Source: Pluralibacter gergoviae ATCC 33028 = NBRC 105706 (lineage in GTDB: Bacteria; Pseudomonadota; Gammaproteobacteria; Enterobacterales; Enterobacteriaceae). Taken from it: a stretch of DNA of 64,000 bases. The stretch covers positions 1-64,000 of the forward strand of contig NZ_BCZS01000015.1 of assembly GCF_001598855.1 (NCBI RefSeq). The letters are read 5' to 3'. Positions 57,327-64,000 of this stretch are shown here, one piece after another. The notes under the pieces were generated by a model. It ran no database searches. It saw only the letters and a program-made list of their open reading frames with translations, and was not told where the DNA came from. The first letter of the stretch is position 1, and every line of letters begins with the position of its first letter. The translations under genes and the position numbers were made by a program.

Positions 57327-58688
57327 TTACTGCGCAGCAGCAGGCTTGCGCGGACGGCGGCGGCGCGGCGCCCCTTCCCGGCGCGGCTGATCGCCGGCGG
57401 GTTTGTCCGTGCGGCGGGACTGGCCCTCACCGCTGCGCTTAGGCTGGCCGCTGCCGGCCGGACGGTCGTTGCGACGACCCTGACCCTGGCTCTGACCGCG
57501 ACCGCCGCGGCCCTGGCGGCCGTTCTGGATAGGCTCGGCCTGGATGCTCGGGTCCGGATCGTAGCCCGGCAGGGCGATGCGCGGGATCTCTTTTTTCAGC
57601 AGCCGCTCGATGTCGCGCAGCAGCTTGTGTTCATCAACGCAGACCAGCGACAGCGCTTCGCCGGTGGCCGCCGCGCGCCCGGTGCGGCCGATGCGGTGCA
57701 CGTAGTCTTCCGGAACGTTCGGCAACTCGTAGTTCACCACGTGCGGCAGCTCTTCAATGTCGAGCCCGCGGGCGGCGATATCGGTGGCGACCAGCACGCG
57801 GATGTCGCCGGACTTAAAGTCCGCCAGCGCGCGGGTGCGGGCGCCCTGGCTCTTGTTGCCGTGGATAGCGGCGCTGGTAATACCGTCTTTGTTAAGCTGT
57901 TCGGCAAGGTGGTTGGCGCCGTGCTTGGTGCGGGTAAACACCAGCACCTGCTGCCAGTTGCCTTCGCCGATCATCTGCGACAGCAGCTCCCGCTTGCGCT
58001 TTTTATCAACGAAGTGCACGTGCTGGGTCACCTGCTCGGAGGCGGTGTTGCGGCGGGCAACTTCGATCTCCAGCGGGTTGTGCAGCAGCTTTTCGGCCAG
58101 ACCTTTTATCTCATCAGAGAAAGTGGCGGAGAAGAGCAGGTTCTGACGCTTCGCCGGGAGCTTCGCCAGCACGCGGCGAATATCGTGGATAAAGCCCATG
58201 TCGAGCATGCGGTCAGCTTCATCCAGCACCAGAATCTCAACGTCCTTAAGGCTGACGGCGTTCTGGTGCTCCAGATCGAGCAGGCGGCCCGGCGTCGCCA
58301 CCAGAATGTCGACACCGCTGCGCAGCTTCATCATCTGCGGGTTAATGCTGACGCCGCCGAAGACCACCATCGAGCGGACGTTAAGGTATTTACTGTAGTC
58401 GCGAACGTTTTCGCCAATCTGGGCGGCCAGTTCGCGGGTGGGAGTGAGGATCAGCGCCCGCACCGGGCGGCGGCCCTTCGCATGGGGCTCCCGCTGCACC
58501 AGCTGCTGAAGCAGCGGCAGGGTAAAGCCGGCCGTTTTACCGGTCCCGGTCTGGGCGCTGGCCATCAGATCGCGGCCCTGCAGCACGGCAGGAATCGCCT
58601 GCTGCTGAATAGGGGTCGGCTGGTGATAGCCCTGCTCGGCAACGGCGCGCAGGATCTCGGCATTCAGGCCAAGGGTTTCAAAAGACAT
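57327..58688 (-). CDS. rhlE: ATP-dependent RNA helicase RhlE
   Basis: RhlE is a DEAD-box RNA helicase that acts in ribosome assembly. The 453-residue protein has Q-motif [10 protein letters not shown], Walker [21 protein letters not shown] in [13 protein letters not shown], and HRIGRTGRA in the C-terminal domain. The last 75 residues are basic and rich in G, R, P and Q, as in other RhlE tails. E. coli keeps ybiA and dinG nearby, but here a module with hcp lies between dinG and rhlE. Confidence 0.95.
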   Translation of the reverse strand: MSFETLGLNAEILRAVAEQGYHQPTPIQQQAIPAVLQGRDLMASAQTGTGKTAGFTLPLLQQLVQREPHAKGRRPVRALILTPTRELAAQIGENVRDYSKYLNVRSMVVFGGVSINPQMMKLRSGVDILVATPGRLLDLEHQNAVSLKDVEILVLDEADRMLDMGFIHDIRRVLAKLPAKRQNLLFSATFSDEIKGLAEKLLHNPLEIEVARRNTASEQVTQHVHFVDKKRKRELLSQMIGEGNWQQVLVFTRTKHGANHLAEQLNKDGITSAAIHGNKSQGARTRALADFKSGDIRVLVATDIAARGLDIEELPHVVNYELPNVPEDYVHRIGRTGRAAATGEALSLVCVDEHKLLRDIERLLKKEIPRIALPGYDPDPSIQAEPIQNGRQGRGGRGQSQGQGRRNDRPAGSGQPKRSGEGQSRRTDKPAGDQPRREGAPRRRRPRKPAAAQ

Positions 58689-58887
58689 AACAACTCCGAA
58701 CCGCCCCGACCATGACAGGTGTAGTTTTCAGGGAGATAGTAACGACGTATTTGACAAAAACCACAATGTCAGCAAGCGTCGGATTGTAGCAGTTTTTGTG
58801 ACGGGCCGCATAAATTATCACTCCGCCGTTTATCTACGGGACGTTTTATCACCGTGCAATGGACAGAAGCGGGAAGGGGTTCTATTT

Positions 58888-58907
58888 TTAATCAATCGAT
58901 TGATTAA
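58888..58907. promoter_or_regulatory. CecR operator
   Basis: TTAATCAATCGATTGATTAA is a perfect 20-bp palindrome, ending 13 bp before the cecR start. It overlaps the likely translation start region and fits autorepression by the TetR-family CecR, which also controls the ybhG-ybhR genes and rhlE in E. coli. Confidence 0.75.
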
Positions 58908-58920
58908 GAATGCGAGCGCC

Positions 58921-59592
58921 ATGAATCAGACCACCACCAGCAAGGGCGAACAGGCGAAGAGTCAGCTGATCGCCGCCGCCCTCGCCCAGTTTGGCGAGTA
59001 CGGCCTGCATGCCACCACCCGCGATATCGCCGCTCAGGCCGGGCAAAATATCGCCGCCATCACCTACTACTTCGGCTCGAAGGAGGATCTCTATCTCGCC
59101 TGCGCCGGATGGATCGGCGACTTTATTAACACCAACCTTCGCGCCCACGTCGAGGCCGGTGAAAAGCTGCTGGCGCACTCGCCGCCGGACCGGGCCGCGA
59201 TTCGCGACCTGCTGCTCACCGCCTGCCGCAATATGACGCTGCTGCTGACCCACGATGATACGGTCAATCTGAGCAAATTTATCTCCCGCGAGCAGCTCTC
59301 GCCGACCGCGGCCTACCAGCTGATCCATGACCGGGTGATTGCCCCCATGCACGATCACCTGACGCAACTTATCGCCGCCTATACCGGGCGGGACCCGGCG
59401 GCGACGGAGACGATTCTGCACGCGCACGCCCTGCTGGGCGAAATCATCATGTTCCGCATTGCCCGGGAAACCATCCTGCTGCGCACCGGCTGGCAGCAGT
59501 TTAATGAAACTAACGTCGAGCAAATCTGCGCGGTGATCGCCTGCCATATCGATCTGCTGCTGCAGGGACTGACGCAGGGAGCATCATCATGA
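58921..59592 (+). CDS. cecR: TetR-family regulator CecR (YbiH)
   Basis: CecR represses the ybhG-ybhR operon and influences rhlE; in E. coli it is linked to sensitivity to chloramphenicol and cefoperazone. The 223-residue protein equals the E. coli one in length, with a TetR helix-turn-helix (about residues 10-50, including [21 protein letters not shown]) and a ligand domain. The ATG at 58921 was chosen by this match over an in-frame start at 58798. Its stop overlaps the ybhG start (ATGA). Confidence 0.93.
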   Translation: MNQTTTSKGEQAKSQLIAAALAQFGEYGLHATTRDIAAQAGQNIAAITYYFGSKEDLYLACAGWIGDFINTNLRAHVEAGEKLLAHSPPDRAAIRDLLLTACRNMTLLLTHDDTVNLSKFISREQLSPTAAYQLIHDRVIAPMHDHLTQLIAAYTGRDPAATETILHAHALLGEIIMFRIARETILLRTGWQQFNETNVEQICAVIACHIDLLLQGLTQGASS

Positions 59593-60581
59593 AGAAACCG
59601 CTGATTATTGCGCTGGCCGCTATCGTGCTTGCCGCCGCTGCGGGCGGCGCCTGGTGGTATCAGCAGCACCGGGACGCGCCGCTGACGCTGTACGGCAACG
59701 TCGATATCCGCACCGTCAACATCAGCTTTCGCGTCGGCGGGCGTCTGCAGGCGCTGAAGGTCGATGAGGGCGACGCCGTCCGCGCCGGAGAGCAGGTCGG
59801 CGAACTGGACGCCGCGCCCTATCAGCACGCTCTGCAGCAGGCAATCGCCAATGCCGACGCCGCGCAGGCGAAGTACGACCTGCTGCTGGCAGGCTACCGT
59901 GAGGAGGAGATAGCCCAGGCCGCGGCCGCGGTGCGCCAGGCGCAGGCGGCCTATGATTACGCCCGCAACTTCTATCAGCGCCAGCAGGGGCTGTGGAAGA
60001 GCCGCACCATCTCCGCCAACGAGCTGGAGAACGCCCGCTCGTCGCGGGATCAGGCCCAGGCCACGCTCAAGTCGGCCCAGGACAAGCTCAGCCAGTACCA
60101 TACCGGCAACCGGCCGCAGGAAATCGCCCAGGCCAAAGCCAGTCTTGAACAGGCGCAGGCGGCGCTGGCGCAATCCAGGCTCGATCTGCAGGACACCCGG
60201 CTGATCGCCCCGTCGGACGGCACCATCCTCACCCGCGCGCTGGAGCCGGGCAGTATGCTGAGTGCGGGCAATACGGTGCTGACCCTGTCGCTCACCCGGC
60301 CGGTATGGGTCCGCGCCTACGTCAACGAAGCCAGCCTCAACCAGACCCAGCCCGGCCGGGAAGTGCGGCTCTATACCGATGGCCGCCCCGACAAGCCCTA
60401 TCACGGTAAAATCGGCTTCGTGTCGCCCACCGCGGAATTTACGCCAAAAACTGTTGAAACCACCGACCTGCGCACCGATCTGGTCTACCGCCTGCGCATT
60501 ATCGTCACCGATCCGGACGATACGCTGCGCCAGGGCATGCCGGTGACGGTGCAGTTTGCCGACGACGAACGCCATGAGTGA
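59589..60581 (+). CDS. ybhG: HlyD-family membrane fusion protein YbhG
   Basis: YbhG is the periplasmic adaptor of the YbhFSR ABC exporter. The 330-residue protein has an N-terminal membrane anchor (residues 6-22), the split lipoyl domain starting [16 protein letters not shown], a coiled-coil hairpin rich in A and Q (about 80-200), and a beta-barrel region. It overlaps cecR by 4 bp and ybhF by 8 bp, forming one operon. Confidence 0.93.
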   Translation: MKKPLIIALAAIVLAAAAGGAWWYQQHRDAPLTLYGNVDIRTVNISFRVGGRLQALKVDEGDAVRAGEQVGELDAAPYQHALQQAIANADAAQAKYDLLLAGYREEEIAQAAAAVRQAQAAYDYARNFYQRQQGLWKSRTISANELENARSSRDQAQATLKSAQDKLSQYHTGNRPQEIAQAKASLEQAQAALAQSRLDLQDTRLIAPSDGTILTRALEPGSMLSAGNTVLTLSLTRPVWVRAYVNEASLNQTQPGREVRLYTDGRPDKPYHGKIGFVSPTAEFTPKTVETTDLRTDLVYRLRIIVTDPDDTLRQGMPVTVQFADDERHE

Positions 60582-62313
60582 ATCGCAGATCCGCCTCGAT
60601 GGGCTGATTAAGCGCTTTGCCGGGATGGAGAAACCCGCCGTGGCGCGGCTGGACTGCAGCATCCGCGCGGGCTACGTGACCGGGCTGGTTGGCCCCGACG
60701 GCGCGGGCAAAACCACCCTGATGCGGATGCTCGCCGGGCTGATGAAGCCGGATGAGGGCAGCATCGATGTCATCGGTTACGATCCGCTCGTCGACAGCAG
60801 CGCCCTGCACGCGGTACTGGGCTATATGCCGCAGAAGTTCGGGCTGTATGAAGATCTGACGGTGATGGAAAATCTGACCCTGTACGCCGATCTGCGCAGC
60901 GTCACCGGCGAGGCGCGGGAACGCACTTTCGCCCGGCTGCTGGAGTTTACCTCGCTGGAGCCGTTTACCGGGCGGCTGGCGGGCAAGCTCTCCGGCGGCA
61001 TGAAGCAGAAGCTGGGCCTCGCCTGCACCCTGGTGGGCGATCCAAAGGTACTGCTGCTGGACGAACCCGGCGTCGGCGTCGACCCGATCTCCCGGCGCGA
61101 GCTGTGGAAGATGGTCCACGAACTGGCCGGCGACGGGATGCTGATCCTCTGGAGCACCTCCTATCTCGACGAGGCGGAGCAGTGCCGGGAGGTGCTGCTG
61201 ATGAACGAAGGCGAACTGCTCTATCAGGGCGAGCCGAAGGCGCTAACCGACACCATGCGCGGACGCAGCCTGCTGGTGGCCAGTCCGCAGGAGAACAACC
61301 GCCGGCTGCTGCAGCGGCTGCTGAAGCTGCCGCAGGTGAGCGACGGCACGATTCAGGGCCGCTCGGTGCGCATTATTCTCGGCAAAGAAGCGGCGGCCGA
61401 CGATCTCAGGCGCGCGCCGCAGATGCCGCCGCTCGACATTGCGCAGACCGATCCGCGCTTCGAAGATGCCTTTATCGATCTGCTCGGCGGCGCCGGCACC
61501 GCCGAGTCGCCCCTGGCCGCCATTCTGCATAAGGTCGAAGGCAGCAAAGAGGAGACGGTGATCGAAGCCCGTCAGCTGACGAAAAAGTTCGGCGACTTCG
61601 CCGCCACCGACCACGTTGATTTCAGCGTCAGGCGCGGGGAGATCTTCGGCCTGCTCGGCCCCAACGGCGCGGGCAAATCCACCACCTTTAAAATGATGTG
61701 CGGCCTGCTGGTGCCCACCTCCGGGCAGGCGCTGGTGCTCGGCAGCGATCTGAAGACCGACTCCGGCAAAGCGCGCCAGCATCTGGGCTATATGGCGCAG
61801 AAGTTTTCGCTCTACGGCAACCTGACGGTCGAGCAGAACCTGCGCTTTTTCTCCGGTATCTACGGCCTGCGCGGCCGCGCCCAGCGCGAAAAGATCGGCA
61901 AAATGTGCGAGGCCTTCGAGCTGGACGGCATCCGCCACCACACCACCGACGCGCTCCCGCTGGGCTTTAAGCAGCGCCTCGCCCTCGCCTGCTCCCTGAT
62001 GCACGAGCCGGATATTCTGTTCCTCGACGAGCCGACCTCCGGCGTCGATCCCCTGACCCGCCGCGAATTCTGGCTGCACATCAACAGCATGGTGGATAAG
62101 GGCGTGACGGTGATGGTCACCACCCACTTTATGGACGAAGCCGAATACTGCGACCGCATCGGGCTGGTTTATCGCGGCAAGCTTATCGCCAGCGGCACGC
62201 CGGATGCGCTGAAGGCCCAGGCTGCGAGTGATGAGGAGAGCGATCCGACCATGGAGCAGGCGTTTATTACGCTGATTCAGACCTGGGACAAGGAGCACGC
62301 CGATGGCCGCTAG
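60574..62313 (+). CDS. ybhF: ABC transporter ATPase YbhF (two ATPase domains)
   Basis: YbhF is the double ATPase of the YbhFSR exporter, linked in E. coli to drug efflux and alkali-ion tolerance. The 579-residue protein has two ABC domains: Walker [10 protein letters not shown] and GPNGAGKST, and signature motifs LSGGMKQK and LPLGFKQR. The second signature is degenerate (LPLGF in place of LSGGQ), as in E. coli. The start at 60574 gives the family N terminus; a longer frame begins six codons earlier. It overlaps ybhG and ybhS. Confidence 0.93.
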   Translation: MSESQIRLDGLIKRFAGMEKPAVARLDCSIRAGYVTGLVGPDGAGKTTLMRMLAGLMKPDEGSIDVIGYDPLVDSSALHAVLGYMPQKFGLYEDLTVMENLTLYADLRSVTGEARERTFARLLEFTSLEPFTGRLAGKLSGGMKQKLGLACTLVGDPKVLLLDEPGVGVDPISRRELWKMVHELAGDGMLILWSTSYLDEAEQCREVLLMNEGELLYQGEPKALTDTMRGRSLLVASPQENNRRLLQRLLKLPQVSDGTIQGRSVRIILGKEAAADDLRRAPQMPPLDIAQTDPRFEDAFIDLLGGAGTAESPLAAILHKVEGSKEETVIEARQLTKKFGDFAATDHVDFSVRRGEIFGLLGPNGAGKSTTFKMMCGLLVPTSGQALVLGSDLKTDSGKARQHLGYMAQKFSLYGNLTVEQNLRFFSGIYGLRGRAQREKIGKMCEAFELDGIRHHTTDALPLGFKQRLALACSLMHEPDILFLDEPTSGVDPLTRREFWLHINSMVDKGVTVMVTTHFMDEAEYCDRIGLVYRGKLIASGTPDALKAQAASDEESDPTMEQAFITLIQTWDKEHADGR

Positions 62314-63436
62314 CCTGCTCTCGTGGCGCCGGGTGCGCGCCCTGTGCGTAAAAGAGACCCGCCAGATCGTCCGCGATCCCAGCAGCTGGCTTATCGCGGT
62401 GGTCATTCCCCTGCTGCTGCTGTTTATCTTCGGCTACGGGATTAACCTCGACTCCAGCCGCCTGCGGGTCGGCGTGCTGCTGGAGCAGCAGAGTAAAGAG
62501 GCGCTGGACTTTACCCACGCCCTGACCGGGTCGCCGTACATTGACGCCACCGTCAGCGATAACCGCCGGGCGCTGATCGCGAAGATGCAAGCGGGGCGCA
62601 TTCGCGGCCTGGTGGTTATTCCGGTCAACTTCGCCGAGCAGCTGGCCCGGCCCGGCGACAGCGCGCCGCTACAGGTCATTACCGACGGCAGCGAGCCCAA
62701 TACCGCCAACTTCGTGCAGGGCTACGTGCAGGGCATCTGGCAGCTCTGGCAGATGCAGCGGGCGGAGGACCGGGGCGAGGCGTTTGAGCCGCTGATCGAC
62801 GTTCAGACCCGCTACTGGTTCAACGCCGCCGCCATCAGCCAGCACTTTATTATTCCGGGGGCGATCACCATTATCATGACGGTGATTGGGGCTATCCTCA
62901 CCTCGCTGGTCATTGCCCGCGAGTGGGAGCGCGGCACCATGGAGGCGCTGCTCTCCACCGAGGTGACCCGCCTTGAGCTGCTGCTGTGTAAGCTCATTCC
63001 CTACTATTTTCTCGGGATGCTGGCGATGGCGCTGTGCATGGCGGTAGCGGTATTTATCATCGGCGTGCCCTTTCGCGGCTCGCTGCTGCTGCTGTTTCTG
63101 ATCACCAGCCTGTTTTTACTCAGCACGCTGGGCATGGGACTGCTTATTTCGACCATCACCCGCAACCAGTTTAACGCCGCCCAGGTGGCGCTTAACGCCG
63201 CGTTTCTGCCGTCCATCATGCTGTCGGGATTTATCTTTCAGATAGACAGTATGCCGGCGGCTATCCGCATCGTGACCTACGTCATTCCGGCGCGCTATTT
63301 CGTTAGCACCCTGCAGAGCCTGTTTCTGGCGGGCAACATCCCGATTGTGCTGCTGGTGAACGTGCTGTTTTTGATCGCCTCGGCGGTGCTGTTTATCGGC
63401 CTGACGTGGCTGAAGACTAAGCGTCGGCTGGATTAA
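62303..63436 (+). CDS. ybhS: ABC transporter permease YbhS
   Basis: YbhS is one of two ABC2-type membrane subunits of the exporter. The 377-residue protein has an N-terminal helix (about residues 27-45), a large periplasmic domain and five C-terminal helices, ending in WLKTKRRLD. It equals the E. coli protein in length. It overlaps ybhF by 11 bp and precedes ybhR by 9 bp. Confidence 0.93.
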   Translation: MAASLLSWRRVRALCVKETRQIVRDPSSWLIAVVIPLLLLFIFGYGINLDSSRLRVGVLLEQQSKEALDFTHALTGSPYIDATVSDNRRALIAKMQAGRIRGLVVIPVNFAEQLARPGDSAPLQVITDGSEPNTANFVQGYVQGIWQLWQMQRAEDRGEAFEPLIDVQTRYWFNAAAISQHFIIPGAITIIMTVIGAILTSLVIAREWERGTMEALLSTEVTRLELLLCKLIPYYFLGMLAMALCMAVAVFIIGVPFRGSLLLLFLITSLFLLSTLGMGLLISTITRNQFNAAQVALNAAFLPSIMLSGFIFQIDSMPAAIRIVTYVIPARYFVSTLQSLFLAGNIPIVLLVNVLFLIASAVLFIGLTWLKTKRRLD

Positions 63437-63445
63437 GGAGAGAGT

Positions 63446-64000
63446 ATGTTCTATCGCCTGTGGACCCTCGTGCGTAAGGAACTCCAGTCGCTGCTGCGCG
63501 AGCCGCAGACCCGCGCCATCCTCATTGCGCCGGTGCTGATTCAGGTGCTGCTGTTCCCCTTTGCCGCCACCCTTGAGGTGACCAACGCCACCATCGCTAT
63601 CTATAACGAGGACAACGGCCGCCACGCGGTGGAGCTGACCCAGCGCTTCGCCAAAGCCAAAGCCTTCCCGCACGTTCTGCTGCTCACCAGCCCGCAGGCG
63701 ATCCGCCCGACCCTCGACACTCAGAAGGCGCTGCTGCTGGTGCGTTTTCCCGCCGACTTCTCCCGGCGGCTGGATAATCTGCAGCCGGCGCCGATGCAGA
63801 TTATCCTCGACGGCCGCAACTCCAACAGCGCCCAGATCGCCGCCAACTACCTGCAGCAGGTGGTCGAGCAGTATCAGAAGGAGCTGATCGCCGGAAAAGC
63901 GCGGCCCAACAACAGCGAGCTGGTGGTGCGCAACTGGTATAACCCGAACCTCGACTACAAGTGGTTCGTGGTGCCGTCACTTATCGCCATGATCACCACC
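63446..64000 (+). CDS. ybhR: ABC transporter permease YbhR (truncated by window end)
   Basis: The first 185 codons of YbhR, the second ABC2-type permease, are present, and the gene runs off the right edge of the window. [29 protein letters not shown] and the periplasmic segment ending [22 protein letters not shown] (partial motifs) match E. coli YbhR closely. The ATG at 63446 follows an AAGGAGAGAGT ribosome binding site. The C-terminal membrane helices are beyond the window. Confidence 0.9.
   Translation, partial: MFYRLWTLVRKELQSLLREPQTRAILIAPVLIQVLLFPFAATLEVTNATIAIYNEDNGRHAVELTQRFAKAKAFPHVLLLTSPQAIRPTLDTQKALLLVRFPADFSRRLDNLQPAPMQIILDGRNSNSAQIAANYLQQVVEQYQKELIAGKARPNNSELVVRNWYNPNLDYKWFVVPSLIAMITT

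Noticed and set aside
57273-58715. A 480-codon plus-strand ORF opposite rhlE
   Set aside because: rhlE carries all DEAD-box motifs on the minus strand. The plus-strand product has no recognisable domain.

Overview
The window is a 64 kb piece of a GC-rich enterobacterial chromosome (family Enterobacteriaceae, species not determined). Its backbone is the Escherichia coli fsaA-to-ybhR segment in inverted order: fsaA, ybiY/pflE, ybiW/pflF, ybiV, ybiU, ybiT, ybiS/ldtB, ybiR, mntR, mntS, ybiP, ompX, rhtA, dps, glnHPQ, ybiO, rlmF, mcbA, ybiJ, ybiB, dinG, rhlE, cecR, ybhG, ybhF, ybhS, ybhR. The products match my memory of the E. coli proteins closely in sequence and length. No tRNA, rRNA, CRISPR array, integrase or insertion sequence was seen.

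Five segments interrupt that backbone. (1) Between ybiU and the B12 cluster lie an AhpD-like protein and a divergent sugar locus of a LacI-type repressor, an MFS permease and a GH31 glycosidase (about 6.9-12.3 kb). (2) From 12.35 to 32.84 kb lies a nearly complete anaerobic cobalamin pathway. It has a 21-gene minus-strand operon (cbiABCDETFGHJKLMNQOP-cobUSCT) behind a cobalamin riboswitch, a divergent L-threonine kinase gene (pduX), and a two-gene cobA(SUMT)-cobD operon. Together these could take uroporphyrinogen III to cobalamin, including cobalt uptake and the aminopropanol-phosphate side chain. The corrinoid adenosyltransferase (btuR) and the PocR activator are not in the window. (3) A 6-phospho-beta-glucosidase and GntR/UTRA repressor pair sits between ldtB and ybiR. 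(4) A flavin-reductase-fold protein lies between rlmF and mcbA. (5) A yebG-like SOS gene and an AT-rich three-gene module ending in an orphan Hcp (type VI secretion) sit between dinG and rhlE.

Regulatory sites fit the gene functions. They include a perfect FNR box before the glycyl-radical enzyme operon, a B12 riboswitch plus a start-site hairpin before cbiA, an MntR box before mntS, NtrC and sigma-54 elements before glnH, LexA boxes before dinG and yebG, and perfect palindromes before the GH1 operon and cecR. A motif shared by three adjacent intergenic regions (ybiY, ybiV, ybiU) suggests a small undescribed regulon.

The best candidates for something undescribed are the Hcp-linked pair at 55.9-56.8 kb (a 237-residue hydrophobic protein and a 61-residue membrane protein, looking like an effector and immunity pair), the three-site motif in the ybiY-ybiV-ybiU region, and the cluster of inverted repeats in the cbiA-pduX control region. 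A near-exact Tn5 mosaic-end sequence at 242-260 raises the question of an assembly or library artefact at the left edge.
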